The notes under the pieces were generated by a model. It was not told the origin of the DNA. It saw only the letters and a list, made by a program, of their open reading frames with translations, and ran no database searches. From Talinum fruticosum (Eukaryota; Streptophyta; Magnoliopsida; Caryophyllales; Talinaceae): a stretch of 64,000 nt of DNA. The stretch lies in the NCBI GenBank assembly GCA_021018815.1, contig JAITYX010000066.1:558001-622000 (forward strand), given 5' to 3'. Position 1 is the first letter of the stretch. Each line of letters opens with the position of its first letter. This document shows positions 34,177-45,190 of this stretch, one piece after another. Made by a program: the position numbers and the translations under genes.

Positions 34177-34296
34177 GAGTCCGAACGGTTTCTAGAGTAC
34201 TCGGAATAACTTGTAATCACAACTTAGAGTACATAAAGTTTGTACCTGATTTTTGGTAGTACTCGGAATGATATACATGCAATGTTTGAGTCTTCA
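34177..34296 (-). repeat. 120-bp copia LTR remnant (L5)
   Basis: Only the start of an LTR (minus strand TGAAGACTCAAAC... from 34296) is left. It is followed on the plus side by the polypurine tract of copy B (34297-34310). It abuts RT sequence of copy A at 34176, so a deletion lies here. Confidence 0.78.
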
Positions 34297-34800
34297 ATCT
34301 CCCTTTTTTATGAAAGGCATTCCATACTCGAGATAGAAATTTTGTTAATGAAACCGTCCCGAGTGTGCATTCCTTATCGAGATAGTATATTAGAGTTTAG
34401 AGATACAATCGTAGAAATAGCTAAAGTGACTCGGATCGAGATTTTATCGAGCTAAGAATGAAACTTTGCATAGAAATGAAGTGATTCGAGCTTAGAGTAT
34501 TGCTTATTCCGAGAGAAAAAATAAAAAATATATATAATTGAGTTTGAATGTCGAGTAAGATGCACTACGAATTTGAAACTTAGAAAGAAGTTACATTGAG
34601 AAGAAAATAAGCACGGAATCGAAACTTCATTCACATAAACATAGAAAAATATATAGAATTAAGGGTAAGAGAAACTCCCTTAAACAAGACAACAAATTTG
34701 TAGATATTTTCCTCCTTGCGTTTCAGCAAAAACAAAAAGAGGAAGAATGTATCAATTAGATACAATTTGTTTGTCTGGAAAAATAAACAGAAATAGAAAA
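34297..34800 (-). other. Polypurine tract and 3' untranslated part of copia B
   Basis: The tract AAAAAAGGGAGAT (minus strand, at 34297-34310) is followed by AT-rich non-coding sequence matching 26656-27089 and 56906-57370. Confidence 0.6.
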
Positions 34801-36465
34801 AAAAATTTAGGATGGTGGAGTGGGAGCGATCGAGTCGAGGTGGATGAATGGGCAGTGTGCCTTCGCCGATATGAGCGAGAAAATGTGGTATATCTAGGCG
34901 GAGGCAGCACTAGGATCTCTAGGATGGGCTTAGTTTTGAGTGGCTCACCCGGAATGAGGTCGTCCGGAGGTTCATCCTCTTGGAACTCGATGGAGGGAGG
35001 TGCTTGCTCGGGCTTGACAGCTGCTGACCGACCCTTGTTAATAGGGTCTTCCGACTTACCTTTGACAGTAGGGTCTTCGACTCACTCGGACTACCTGTCT
35101 AGGCTTATCGGTTCCGGTTGCGAGGCGGGAGCACCTTGTCCCTTGGCTGCTTCTTTTACTGCTCCTTCTTTGTCTTTCGCTTCTTCTTCCTTCTCATTTT
35201 CCTCCTTCTCCTCGGAAGGGGCTGCCTCAGCCACGACTTCCTCTTCTTCTTCTTCCGCCTCTCCGAAAGGAGATTTGGTAAGGCTCGAGGACTCTACGGA
35301 TGTGTCCGAGCCGACCGGATCTTGAGTCGCTTTGGAGCACCTTTCTTGAAGGAGCTCAATCAACTCCTTCTGCTCCTTAACCAGCAACTTCATCTCAAAG
35401 AGCACATCTTACTGCACTCGAATTTGAGGCCGAGTAGTCTTCCGGTTTATGGTCATAGATCGAAGGACAATCTTGAATGATCGGAGGGTGTCCTTTATTT
35501 CGAGGACACTAAGGATAGCTTGTCTATCATTGTGGTCGACAAAGCTAGAGTTGCTTGAGGAGGAGGGCCTTAGGTGGAGGCACCACCAGGTGGCGGAGGG
35601 AGAGAGAGTGGAATCCGAGTCTAAGTCTCGAGGCGGAGGAGAAGGTTACGTTAGTTCCGAGCTATGGACCCGGACACGCCGTTGGGTCTCCGATATCCAT
35701 ACCCAAGAAGCTCTTTTACGCCAACCACTATGGCAGCCTCGAAACCGCGTTAGGATCCGAGGGAAGAGAAACTTTGAACTGTTTGAAGATATAAGTGAGA
35801 AGAGCCCCAAAAGGAAGAGTGGTGGATTTCTTTTACGAGTTGGCACAGCTGACCATCCGCTCAATGGTTCGTTGGGAAGAGGTCTACTTCGTAGACCTCG
35901 AAAATGTCAAAAAGAGCTTTGAGAATCTTAGAGTTCGGATTCTCTTTGCTCGAATGCTCGAGAGAAGAAGGTTCTCATCGGCAGGAAACAAAGAAGACGG
36001 GCTTTTGACTTCGTCCGAGTCACCGAGAAGTTTTTGCGTGACGGGGATTTCTTTGTCGTATTTCTCGAAGAATTCATTAGCAACCTCGTTGAAAGGAATA
36101 GGGTTACTCGTTGAGGAAAAGAGAGGGGACTTTGAATAGACGGTGGAGGAGAGAGACGTTAATGCGAACAACGACATCTTGAACTCCGGAGGTGAGGATA
36201 CCCTCAAAGTTGGAAAGTTTTGAGTATAACTCGAAACGCGTTATGGGTAGATGAACTCATTGAAATAGAGGAAATTGTAAACCCTCGTGGTTTTGATATG
36301 ATTCAACCAGGAAAATTTTGTGGTTGGGAAGAATTTGTCATCCAAAGTTAGATGTTGGGTAACAAGAATTTTAGAGGGGTTGGAAGGACCCTCTTAGCTT
36401 TTAGTACGGGGCTTCTTAGTTACGGAACTAAGAAAGTCCGGGTGAGAACCTCTTTTCGTTAAGGA
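34801..36465 (-). pseudogene. SIRE env-like ORF of copia B
   Basis: This is the same ORF as in copy A, without the inserted LTR. The pieces recognised on the minus strand are: DDKFF segment (36345-36300), a VADEFFEKYDKEIPVTQKL stretch (36085-36030), a segment homologous to the PFGALLT/IFK block (35850-35770), a CxxVxxxSP-like acidic stretch, and the C-terminal SPFGEAEEEEEEVVAEA tract with EEKEENEKEEEAKDKEG (about 35270-35150). The initiation codon appears lost: where copies A, C and D have ATGCC(T)AAA, copy B has ...TTAACGAAAAGAGG. Several frameshifts are present. It is non-functional. Confidence 0.6.
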
Positions 36466-37149
36466 GTTTTTTGATAAGAGAGGAGATGAACTTTGAGAGA
36501 GAGAAGATAGCTCGAAGACAGAGAGAGAGAGAGAGGATTGTAAAAGAAAATAAGAGTAGAGAGAGCTGAGAGCGATCGGTGCTTACTTGGAGATGTCTTT
36601 CGGTTAGCTTGAAAGAGACGATTTGCTCTTCGAGAACAGTGAACTTGCTCAATATGTAATATGCGAGAGAGTGAGTGAGTAGAGAGTAAAGTAGCGAAAT
36701 GAAGGAAAAGGATGCTATTTATAGAGAAAGAATTATCCTTCGGTATTTGTTCGACTCAACTATCCAACGGTTGCCTCAAATCGGTGTGACCGTTCCGCTC
36801 TCCAACGGTTAGATTTTCGGTGTTTGTCTTCTAACGGCTAGTTCCCCGATTAATGCGCGAGAGAGAGAGAGAGAAAAAGAGAGATTTTAAAAGAGATTTC
36901 TGAAATTCTCCACTAATCTAGAGATGATTTCGAAGTTTGATGTCCATTTTTATCAAAAACCGAGTCCGACTCGATAAGATTTATGAGTGACTCGAAACCG
37001 AAAGCACGTGATAACTCATAGCTCGAGTATCACTAGGTCAACTGAACTAATTATTATTAAAGCACAAAAAGAAACATTTAACACATAATCATGCAAAGTA
37101 ATCTTACTTAGAAAAGCACGTAATCATGCATTAATCATGCCAAGTTTAA
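36466..37149 (-). promoter_or_regulatory. Leader of env-like ORF, copia B, with TATA box
   Basis: The minus strand has CTATAAATAG at 36724-36715, about 250 bp from the ORF start region. The region is homologous to 30482-31184. A shorter GA-rich run is at 36859-36888. There is no gene in it. Confidence 0.55.
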
Positions 37150-37740
37150 TCCTAATAAAGCAAAACCGATCCTCACTAAGTGGCTTAGTAAAGATATCAG
37201 CTAGTTGAAGTTTAGTAGGAATGAATTCAAGTTAAATATCACCTTTCTCAGAATGGTCTCTTAGAAAATGATATCTAACCTCAATATGCTTCGTCTTTTA
37301 GTGCTTGAATTGGATTCTTAGTGATGCTAATTGCACTTTGATTGTCACACTTAATTGGAATTGACTTGAATGTTACTCCAAGATCTCTCAAGTGTTGCTT
37401 GATCCATAAAATTTGAGCACAGCATGCTCCAGCTGCAATATACTCAGCTTCAGCATTTGATAGAGCTATTGAGCTCTACTTCTTTGAGTGCTAAGATATA
37501 AGGGATTGACCTAGAAACCGGCATGCTCCTGAGGTGCTCTTTCTATCAACTTTGTATCCAGCATAGTCAGCCTCCGAGTATCTAGTGAGAGTCGGTTCTA
37601 TGTCTCTTGAGTACCATAGACCTAGATTCCGAGTCCTTGCAAGATATCTCGAAAATTCTCTTCACGAGCAGTGAGATGTGATTCTTTTGGATTAGCTTGA
37701 AATCTTGCACACAGACATACACTAAACATTATGTCTGTCC
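37150..37740 (-). pseudogene. Copia B RNase H
   Basis: This is the uninterrupted counterpart of 31185-31776. The minus strand has the AQILWIKQHLRDL-type and SKHIEV segments of copia RNase H, in several frames. The join with RT at 37740 gives the sequence expected before the solo LTR inserted in copy A. Confidence 0.72.
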
Positions 37741-38575
37741 TACTGGAAGTAAGATACACTAGAGATCCAATCATACCTCGATAGAGTTTCGATCTACTGC
37801 TTTACCTTTTTCGATCCGAGTCTAGTTTTATCGTCTGTCGCTTATAGGTGTTCGCTGCATGTTTTGCATCTTGAAGTTTGTACTTCTTCAACAGTTCCTT
37901 GGTATACTTTGATTGATGGACATAGATGCCATCTTTGTCTTGCTTAATTTGTAGACCAAGGAATAAATTGAGTTCTCCCATCATGCCCATTTAGAACTCC
38001 TGTCTCATTAACTCGGAAAAGTCTCGGACAAAGATTTTCATTAGTGGCTCCAAATATTATATCATCAACATAGATCCGAGCAATAAGAAAGTCTTTCCCA
38101 TTTGTTTTTATAAAAAGATTATTGTCAATCTGATCTCTTCTAAAATCATTTTCAACCAAGAAATTCCTCTGTCTTTCATACCAAGCTCTGGGAGCTTGTT
38201 TAAGACTATAAGAGCTTTTGCAACTTGAAAACATGACTTGGAAATTATGAGTTTTCAAATCCAGGGGTTACTCCACCTAGACTTCCTCTTCAATGAAACC
38301 ATTAAGGAAAGCACATTTAACATCAATTTGATATAGTTTGATATTCATGCTTGATGCAAATGCCAATAGGATTCTAATAGCTTCAATCCTAGCCACCGGT
38401 GCAAAGGTTTCCCCACAATCAATCCCTTCTTCTTGATAGTAACCTTGAGCCACAAGTCTAGCCTTAGTTCGACTACCAACCTACCTTCATCCAGTTTGTT
38501 CTTGAAAACCCATTTGGTTCCTATGACTGGGTGGTCGGAAGGTCGTTTGGTCGTAGTCTAGACTTGGTTCATTAA
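37741..38575 (-). pseudogene. Copia B reverse transcriptase, broken
   Basis: RVT_2 domain on the minus strand, in at least three frames. Motifs seen: LGLQIKQDKDGIYVHQSKYT, the catalytic IARIYVDDIIFGATNEN (YVDD at 38061-38072), SYSLKQAPRAWYERQRNF and FQEQTG at the start. A frameshift near 38030 separates the catalytic part from GELNLFLGLQ. It is about the expected length for copia RT. Confidence 0.82.
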
Positions 38576-39420
38576 GGGCTTCTAGTGCATTTGTGGGTTT
38601 ATTTAATAATATTAATACAGTGAATGAACATAGATTTTGTAGAGAGGAACGAGTACTTACCCTACTCGTTGATGTCAAACACGATATTTTCCATTGGGTG
38701 GCTTGATGCATATTTGAAAGTTCTACCTGTTCTCTGGTTCACCAGATTTGTAGGTTGAATTGGTTGATCCTTAGTGGTCCGATCTAATTGAGCTTGCTCA
38801 TCCGATTGACCCTCGGCATTCCGAGCCGGCTCTTGAATCGGTTTATTCCGAGTCATGGTGTTATGAGTTGCCTCATTACGAGTGACTTTTCCTTGACTCT
38901 TTCTGAGCTCATCTTCAATATGAGTATTATCTCGACTAAGCTTCGAGATCAAAGAATGTTGACTCACTTGGTTTCCCTGATCAATCTCATCAAAAACAAC
39001 GTGGATACTTTCTTCCACTTTGTTAGTTCTTTTATTGAAAATACGATATGCTTTACTTTGAGATGAATAACTAAGAAAAATACCTTCATCCGATCGAGCA
39101 TCAAACTTGGTCCATATGCAACAATTCAAGCACTTGATGGGTATTTCACTACATAAGTCCATATGCAACAATTCAAGCACTTTGGATGTGGAAAAAGTTT
39201 TGAGAGATTTGAAAGATGATCTAACTTGTTTCCCTTTTATGCATGATTCACAAATTTAATCTTTCTTAAATGCACGGTTAGGCAATCCTCCGACTAAACC
39301 ATGAGATGCAAGCTTCTTAATGGTGTGCATGCTAACATGACCTAGTCTATGATGCCATGTCCAAGAATCATCATATAGAGATGCTTTTAAACAAGATAAA
39401 TTCGACTTAGTTTAGAGAGA
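38576..39420 (-). pseudogene. Copia B integrase, core deleted
   Basis: Integrase joins the cDNA to the host chromosome. The N-terminal HHCC region (WHHRLGHVSMHTIKKLASHGLV) is at about 39360-39280. The C-terminal part SDEGIFLSYSSQSKAYRIFN with NKVEESIHVVF is at about 39090-39000. The D,D-35-E core between them is missing: ELLHMDLCSE at 39180 passes straight to KFDARSDEG, and a 25-bp sequence is present twice (39111-39135 and 39158-39182). It therefore lacks the catalytic aspartates. The integrase C-terminal and linker continue to about 38580. Confidence 0.8.
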
Positions 39421-39790
39421 GAAATGGTGTAAGTAGCACTCGATCTCTTACCCGAGAGCTTAGTCTCCTTGGTAGTTTCATCAGAAATATAGAAGTTGGT
39501 CCGAGTGAATCTTACCTCTTGACCTTTGTTACACAATTGAGAGATGATAAGTAGATTGTACTTCAATCCCTTGACAAGGTAGACTAGGCTGACTAGATTG
39601 TCTCCTTTTCCAATCTTGCCTCTCCTAATTATCTTGCCCTTGCTATTATCACCAAAAATGACTTTGCCTCCCTTGTAATCTTCTAACTCATAAAAGAGTC
39701 TTGAGTCTCCCGACATGTGGTGTGAGCATCCACTGTCCAGGTATCAATGTCCTTTGTCCTTTTCGAGCTACTTGCAAGTCGAAACAAACT
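39387..39790 (-). pseudogene. Copia B protease and pre-integrase region
   Basis: This is an aspartic protease of the copia type, which cuts the gag-pol polyprotein. The minus strand near 39730 reads YLDSGCSHHMSGDS: D-S-G is the catalytic triad and the flanking cysteine/histidine pattern is typical. The following 109-residue frame contains YKGGKVIFGDNSKGKI, GLKYNLLIISQLCNKGQEV and FTRTNFYI (39716-39387), the gag_pre-integrs pattern. Gag lies directly upstream and integrase downstream. Confidence 0.85.
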
Positions 39791-41590
39791 AACCCTTCTC
39801 ACTTCCTCTAAGGAACCCAGTAACTCCCCTTATTGTGGTCCTTTTTGAGGAAGAAGACTCTTGGGAACCTAGATTTGAATAACTTTGGGTCTGGTCCGAT
39901 TCCGAGTCTTTCTTTTGAAAACCGAGTTTGTGTCTCTTTCTTTTGAAAATCATTCCTTTTATAAACCTAGGTGGAAAAGGTTTTCGCTCGAAAGCTGGTC
40001 CGGGCTCAGTCCTCTTTTCATTCTTATGAATAGGACCGTGCTCAGCCTTCCCGAACTTCACAATTTTTGAATCCTTTTCGAAAAGATCCGAGTAGGAATT
40101 AGATTCCTTCTCTTTATTAAAACCAAGTCCTTCTTTTTGGAAGGAGACACATTGAGACCTTAAGAGCATGTCAAGGTTTTTCGACCTTGAGTAAACTTTA
40201 AAACAAGTTCTCGAGACTCATTAAGCTTTTGCTTCAGCTGCTCATTTTCGCTTCGAGTGACTCGGACTCAGTTTCATTAGCTTGAGCACTAGTCTTGAGT
40301 TCTCTTAGAGTAAGTCTCAGTTTTTCTAATCCATTTTTCAAAGAGATGGTCTCGAAGTGATAGACTCAAGTTGTTTTTTAAATTTAGAGGAATCGAATTG
40401 GACTTTTCTTCCAAAGTATAAATATATTTAGCTAAATCAACTTTCGAAAACTTGATGATTCAATTACCTCTTGAAGATTCGTTTCCTCATTGTCCGAGTG
40501 ATCGAGTCCGACTCAATTCAGCTTCGAGTCCGAGAGAGCCATCGGACACTTTGAGTCGTCCGAGTCCTCATCTTTTCAGATGAGTCTTCATCACTCCATG
40601 TGGCCATCATAGCCTTTTTCTTCTTTTTGTCCCTCTTTCTCCGTGGACAGTCTTTGACTATATGATCTTTGTTGCCACATTGAAAACAGACCGAGTTCTT
40701 AGTTAAAGATAACTTTGAAGGGGAAGAGTGTTTACCTTTTCTATCCTTCTTATCTTTCTTGTAGAACTCATCTCTTGGCCTTTTCTCCCATCTCTTGTGC
40801 TTCATCATTCTTTTGAAGCCTCGAGCGATAAGTGCCATGGGATCTTCTTCTAAGTCTAACGAACTCTAATTTTCTTCTCTGCTTTCTACGGCCTTCAACG
40901 TAATATTCTTTTTAGTGTTGACCTCGGCGTCCTCTTCCGAGATGGATCTCATGAGTGAGTAGCTTCCCAATGAGTTCGTCTGCCTTTAATAAAGAGAGGT
41001 TCTCGGCTTCCTCGATGGATGTCAATTTGGGACCCCATCTTCTCTTAGGTAGACTTCTTAGAACCTTTCTCCACATTTCTTCATGGGAAATCTTTCTACC
41101 CACAGATTTGAGATTGTTGGTAATCTCGGTGAAGCGGATGAACATCCGAGTGATGTTTTCTTTTGGCTCCATCTTCAACAGCTCATATTTGTGAAGATGT
41201 TGACTTATCTTCGCTTGTCTTACTCGGGCTTGTTCCTTCATATGTGCTAACAAGAGTGTCCCACACTTCCTTTCGCTGTGTCATAAGTCGACACTCTGTT
41301 GTATTCTTCTAAGGCGATGGCGCACATCGAATGTTAATTGCTTTAATGTACTTTCCGAACTTTTTGCCCCTTCGAGTGGTGTGCTCGAGGTTTGTTTTAG
41401 GCACAAGTCTTGTTTCCTCCATCCTTATTGGAATGTAATTGCATTCTCGTATGATGTTCCATACATCTTCATCGTGATCCAATAGAAAGCATTCCATGAG
41501 CTTCTTCCAATGTACGAAATTTGATCCTTTAAACTTTGGTGGTCTGTTGGAAGATCTTCCTTCATCGAACTTTCCATTGTTCTTAGCCAT
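39791..41590 (-). pseudogene. Copia B gag, broken
   Basis: Start ATG at 41590 (MAKNNGKFDEGRSSNRPPKF), with KGSNFVHWKKLMECFLL matching the N-terminal part of copia gag (DUF4219/UBN2). The next frame (41253-40912) carries the UBN2 core SQHLHKYELLKMEPKENI, EMWRKVLRSLPKRR and SIEEAENLSLLKADELIGKL. The zinc knuckle CFQCGNKDHIVKDC (CX2CX4HX4C, about 40690-40650) follows a lysine-rich segment. The C-terminal part (40480-39800) is a heptad-type coiled-coil stretch with ELKTSAQANETESESLEA-like runs, and a Ser-rich tail. At least four frameshifts break it. The primer site and 5' LTR lie directly upstream (41636-43132). Confidence 0.85.
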
Positions 41591-41635
41591 TTGATCTTTA
41601 AACTGTTAGATTGTTAGATCCTTTCGAAAGGCTAG

Positions 41636-41647
41636 GCTCCGATACCA
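41636..41647 (-). promoter_or_regulatory. tRNA-Met primer binding site of copia B
   Basis: The minus strand reads TGGTATCGGAGC, one base different from the usual initiator tRNA-Met site TGGTATCAGAGC, two bases after the LTR end at 41650. Confidence 0.82.
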
Positions 41648-41649
41648 AT

Positions 41650-43132
41650 TGAAAGTTTGCTCTTGGAAAGTCTTAGTCACCCTAGAGGGGGTGAATAGGG
41701 TGATGAGGAAATTTTAATAATAAATGGAGGGTTAAAGTTTAAATTGAATAATCAAGATTGTCTGTCTCTAGATTAGACTCGGAAAAGTATGAACTTAGAA
41801 TTACGTGGAAACCCTCCCGGGGTAGAAAACAACGACTAGTGCTAATCCAAGCACCAAGTCAAATCCACTATTTTGAATAAACAAAATACAGTAGATTGAC
41901 GCAACTAGAATGGCTCTCTTAGACAATTCTTCACAAAGTCTTCCTACACTCGAAGTTCCCTTATCGGATCTAGTACTTCCTAACTAAGGTAACCTTTACA
42001 GCTAGGGACAACTAAGCTGAGTTAACCCTTACAGCTCAGTCAAGGGACCTTACCAAGAGAGTAAGAAAGAGTTTGTGGATCGATCACAAGACTTTACAAC
42101 TCGAAAAAGTGTTAAGTACACACTGGGACTTGTAAGAAGAAGACTGAAAGAGTATTATACAAAGAGATATAATTTCAGCAATGGGTTCAACAATCTTCAA
42201 GTCTTGTGAAGTGGCTTCTATTTATAGATGACTAAGTAGATTAGCCGTTGTGACTATCTTCCGAATAGAAGTCCTCTTTGACCGTTATAATGGTTCCGTT
42301 GAGTCGCTCGGATAAGACCCTTTGAGATGTGAACGTTGTACAACGGCTCTTGACTCCTTAGGATGTCCCAATCCACTGGTAGTGTCCGAAAGGTAGGGAG
42401 GTAACCACCATTAAGCTTAGCGTTGAATATTTCCAGTTTTGGAAACAGACAATCTCGACACAATGTCCGGGCCTTATTCGAAGTAGAAAAGCTTTGTCTG
42501 CTGGTGATTGACGACTTGAAGCCGGTTACTTTTATAATTCAAAAAGTAGGATAACCTCATTTAGATAACCTACAAAAGTAAACCAATTTTGGTTCTCAAA
42601 GTATAAAATACGTTGGTCCAAGATTAGGCACGGATAATAATTTAATTAAGATAACTAAGGCATAATTATCTCGAGTCCTAAAAGACTGGAATTTTCTGAG
42701 TCTAATATTCATTGTACTCAAATTCCATCCGAGTCACTCTAAAGAAAGAGAAGAAAAAGTATGTGTACTTGATATAGATAAACATATTTCAATCAAAACA
42801 TGCTGACTTAGAAAGTTGAATTAATGTTGGAATTCACTTTATCTTAGAATATGAAGTCAGAACTTACTTTGAAAGAGTTAGAGTGAATGTTTGAACATGC
42901 GATAAATCCGAGTGATGTCCGAGTGACTCGAACTATCAGGTAAATTGATGAACAAGAGAGTGCTTTCTAAGTCGATCGGAATTGAATGAAAACATATGCA
43001 ATAGTTTCGTAACACTCGGAAAAGTTTCTATAATACTCCTAATGACTTGTAATCAAAACCTAGAAGGGATGGGATTTGTACCGATTCCTTGTTAGTACTC
43101 GGAATAATGTAAATGCAGAGTCCGAGTCTTTA
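41650..43132 (-). repeat. Copia 5' LTR (L6)
   Basis: 1483 bp. On the minus strand it begins (43132) with TAAAGACTCGG, the TG having become TA, and ends GCAAACTTTCA at 41650. TATA box CTATAAATAG at about 42218-42227. The flank TAAAC (43133-43137) matches the flank of L2 at 25142-25146. Confidence 0.85.
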
Positions 43133-43137
43133 TAAAC

Positions 43138-44762
43138 CAATATCATATTATGAATCTCTCGACATTTCTCGAAAAAAGGAACAAGAATCTCATATATTTT
43201 CCTTGTTATAACTTGTTTCGAGAAAAAGCTGTCTCGCATAACAAATGAAACAGATATAACAAAGCAATGTTAGAGGCCCTCAACATAGGAATTCATTTAA
43301 TACAAAAGTTGTAAAATCCCTCTTTTTTGGCCATCTTCCATAAATTAATAAATAATAAGGGCAAATAAAAACATTTTTCCTTGTGAAGGTGTAGAACAAA
43401 AGAAAATGTGAGGAAGAAGCTCATCCGATGAACTGATTCTTTTGATTGGATGATATTTGTTGCAATGACCCCTAAGATTTGACTATCACATGTAAATATT
43501 ATTATTTGTATTCGTATAAAAATGAGAGTAAAGGCATAGCCTTGGATTTCCTGAGAATCTGTAATCGCTTTGTGTTTCAAACTCCCACCCACCTAATTTT
43601 ATGATCTTCAATTCAATGGACATAACCAAAAGATTGTATAATCATATAATTTATCCTTAAGAGTTGCTTTTAATTTGGACCATTAGGATTTACCCTTAAG
43701 AACATCTTTTGGAAGAGGTTGAACTACTAACCTAATGGGCCCACTTAGGCTTGATTATTGGGAAGGTGGTTACTCTCCAATCATGACACACTCTCTTGGT
43801 TTTTACTAAGAAGCATCGAGAATTCATGCTATTTCCTGTCGTGCACCCGATATAGGACTAAATTCTCGAACAATAGACCATGTATCCTACCTAGATTTAT
43901 CCATCTTTTGACCAAAAATCCTTAGTCGTCTAGGTGGTACCTTTTTCTTCATTTTCATGCTTGAATGAATGTGTTTGTTTTAATATTTAACCTTTTACTT
44001 GTGAGCCTTTAGATTAGGTTGAGTGTGCTAAATAACCCTTGCATGGGTGCCAATAAAAATACATTAATTAATTTCCTAGAATCGGTCAAATATGTGCATT
44101 TTTTAACTTTTTCTTTCAGCCACAGGTCGCTGGGCACATCCGGTTGGTCTAGGAGAGTCCTGCCAGGGACCCTCATCTCTTTTCGATCGGTTTTAGGTTT
44201 TCTTAGGGTTTTGACTTTTGTTTTCTTTTTTTACTTTCAGCATGCTTGCATTTTGTTTTGTTATGCATTTAGTCAAAAGTAAAATTCATCTCAAATTAGG
44301 GTGAGTCCATTTTTGCATTTACCCAAATGTAAAATTCATATCAAATTAAGGTTAGTCCCTTTTTTTTTTAGCCACAAATAAATTAATCTCAAATTAAGGT
44401 GAGTCTATCTTTTGGATTTAGCCAATAAAATTCATCTTAAATTAGGTGAGTCCATTTATGCATTAGACAATAAAATTTCTCCCAATTTAAGTCATTATCA
44501 TCATTGCATTCCCTTTCATTGCTTTGTATTTCTTATGTGCATCCAAATAAAGAGCATTCTTTTTTTTTTTCCTTTCACTTTTCCTAGTCTCTTGGGTCTA
44601 GTGCTTGTGTCCCTTCTTCCCCAAAAGCTAGTTTTCTTAACATGGTCCTAAGCAGTTATCCTCTAGGATGCGGAATAAGGAAGCCTACCGCTATTAGGTT
44701 TCGTCGAAATCTAAGCTCCAAAAGGTTAGAGCGCTTCGAGTAAAGAGTCTAGTACGACTTCT
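43138..44762 (+). mobile_element. Tat/Ogre X3 leader, continued
   Basis: The leader of X3 resumes after the copia composite. There is no conserved coding sequence. Near 44030 occurs CTAAATAACCCTTGCATGGG, of the kind found in leaders of this group. It ends with the tandem array at 44290-44480 and CCAAAAGGTTAGAGCGCTTC (44717-44736), the block that precedes gag in X2 and X5. Instead of gag, an LTR start follows at 44763. The stretch 43140-43980 resembles nothing else in the window. Confidence 0.55.
44290..44480 (+). repeat. About 50-bp tandem repeat in Tat/Ogre leader
   Basis: The ATTAGGGTGAGTCCATTTT core recurs at about 44301, 44351, 44399 and 44446 (47-50 bp spacing), with degenerate AAAATTCATCTCAAATTA between. 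It matches the array at 12960-13270 on the other strand. Confidence 0.82.
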
Positions 44763-45190
44763 TGTAGACACTTAAAAAGTGTTATCCCTTTTCTATTTAT
44801 TTTATTTGTTAGCCTGGTGATGAAATCCCAGTCCTGTTTGTGGATTCGAATTACGGTCGGAGTTTGATTGTCGTGTCGGAAGGCACTAAGCAACACCCGT
44901 TAACCCCACAAAATTAGCTTTGTTCGCTTTGGTCCATACCACAAACCCATTTTCTTTTAGACGGACTAATCTCGGGTCGGGCTCGCAACTAGGAAACCCA
45001 AACTCGCACCAAAAATAAAACCTACAAAAAATAGAAACGTGCAAAAATGGAAACTTTCTATTTTCGGAAAGCTTCCATGACCGGCGCGGTCACCCCTTGT
45101 AGAACCACGACCGGAACCGACCGAGCTTCCCCACGAATATTGGCGGGTTTAGAAAGCTTAAAGAGTGATTTAGGGTTTTGAAGATAGTAG
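44763..45190 (+). mobile_element. Tat/Ogre-like LTR start, partial (copy X6)
   Basis: Begins TGTAGACACTTAAAAAGTG, the family's LTR start, with CCCAGTCCTGTTTGTGGATTC and the ATGGAAACTTTC block also found in X1. It stops at about 45190, where an inverted LTR portion begins. It differs from X3 so much that it is likely a separate insertion. Confidence 0.6.

Larger units (their letters stand above)
25142..43137 (-). mobile_element. Composite SIRE-type copia insertion (elements A+B)
   Basis: One insertion of about 18 kb. The outermost LTRs are 25147-26639 and 41650-43132, and the bases outside them are TAAAC on both sides (25142-25146 and 43133-43137). Reading the minus strand: LTR, tRNA-Met primer site, gag, protease, integrase, RT, RNase H, env-like ORF, polypurine tract, a 120-bp LTR remnant (34296-34177), then a second partial RT, RNase H, env-like ORF, polypurine tract and the final LTR. 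Two solo LTRs (28544-30144 and 31777-33359) are nested inside. The duplicated half plus shared target duplication suggests an LTR-LTR unequal exchange followed by a deletion. All genes are broken. Confidence 0.75.

Noticed and set aside
41636..41650. tRNA gene
   Set aside because: Only the 12-base primer site complementary to tRNA-Met is present.
43293..43592. Minus-strand open frame in X3 leader
   Set aside because: No recognisable motif; AT-rich leader.
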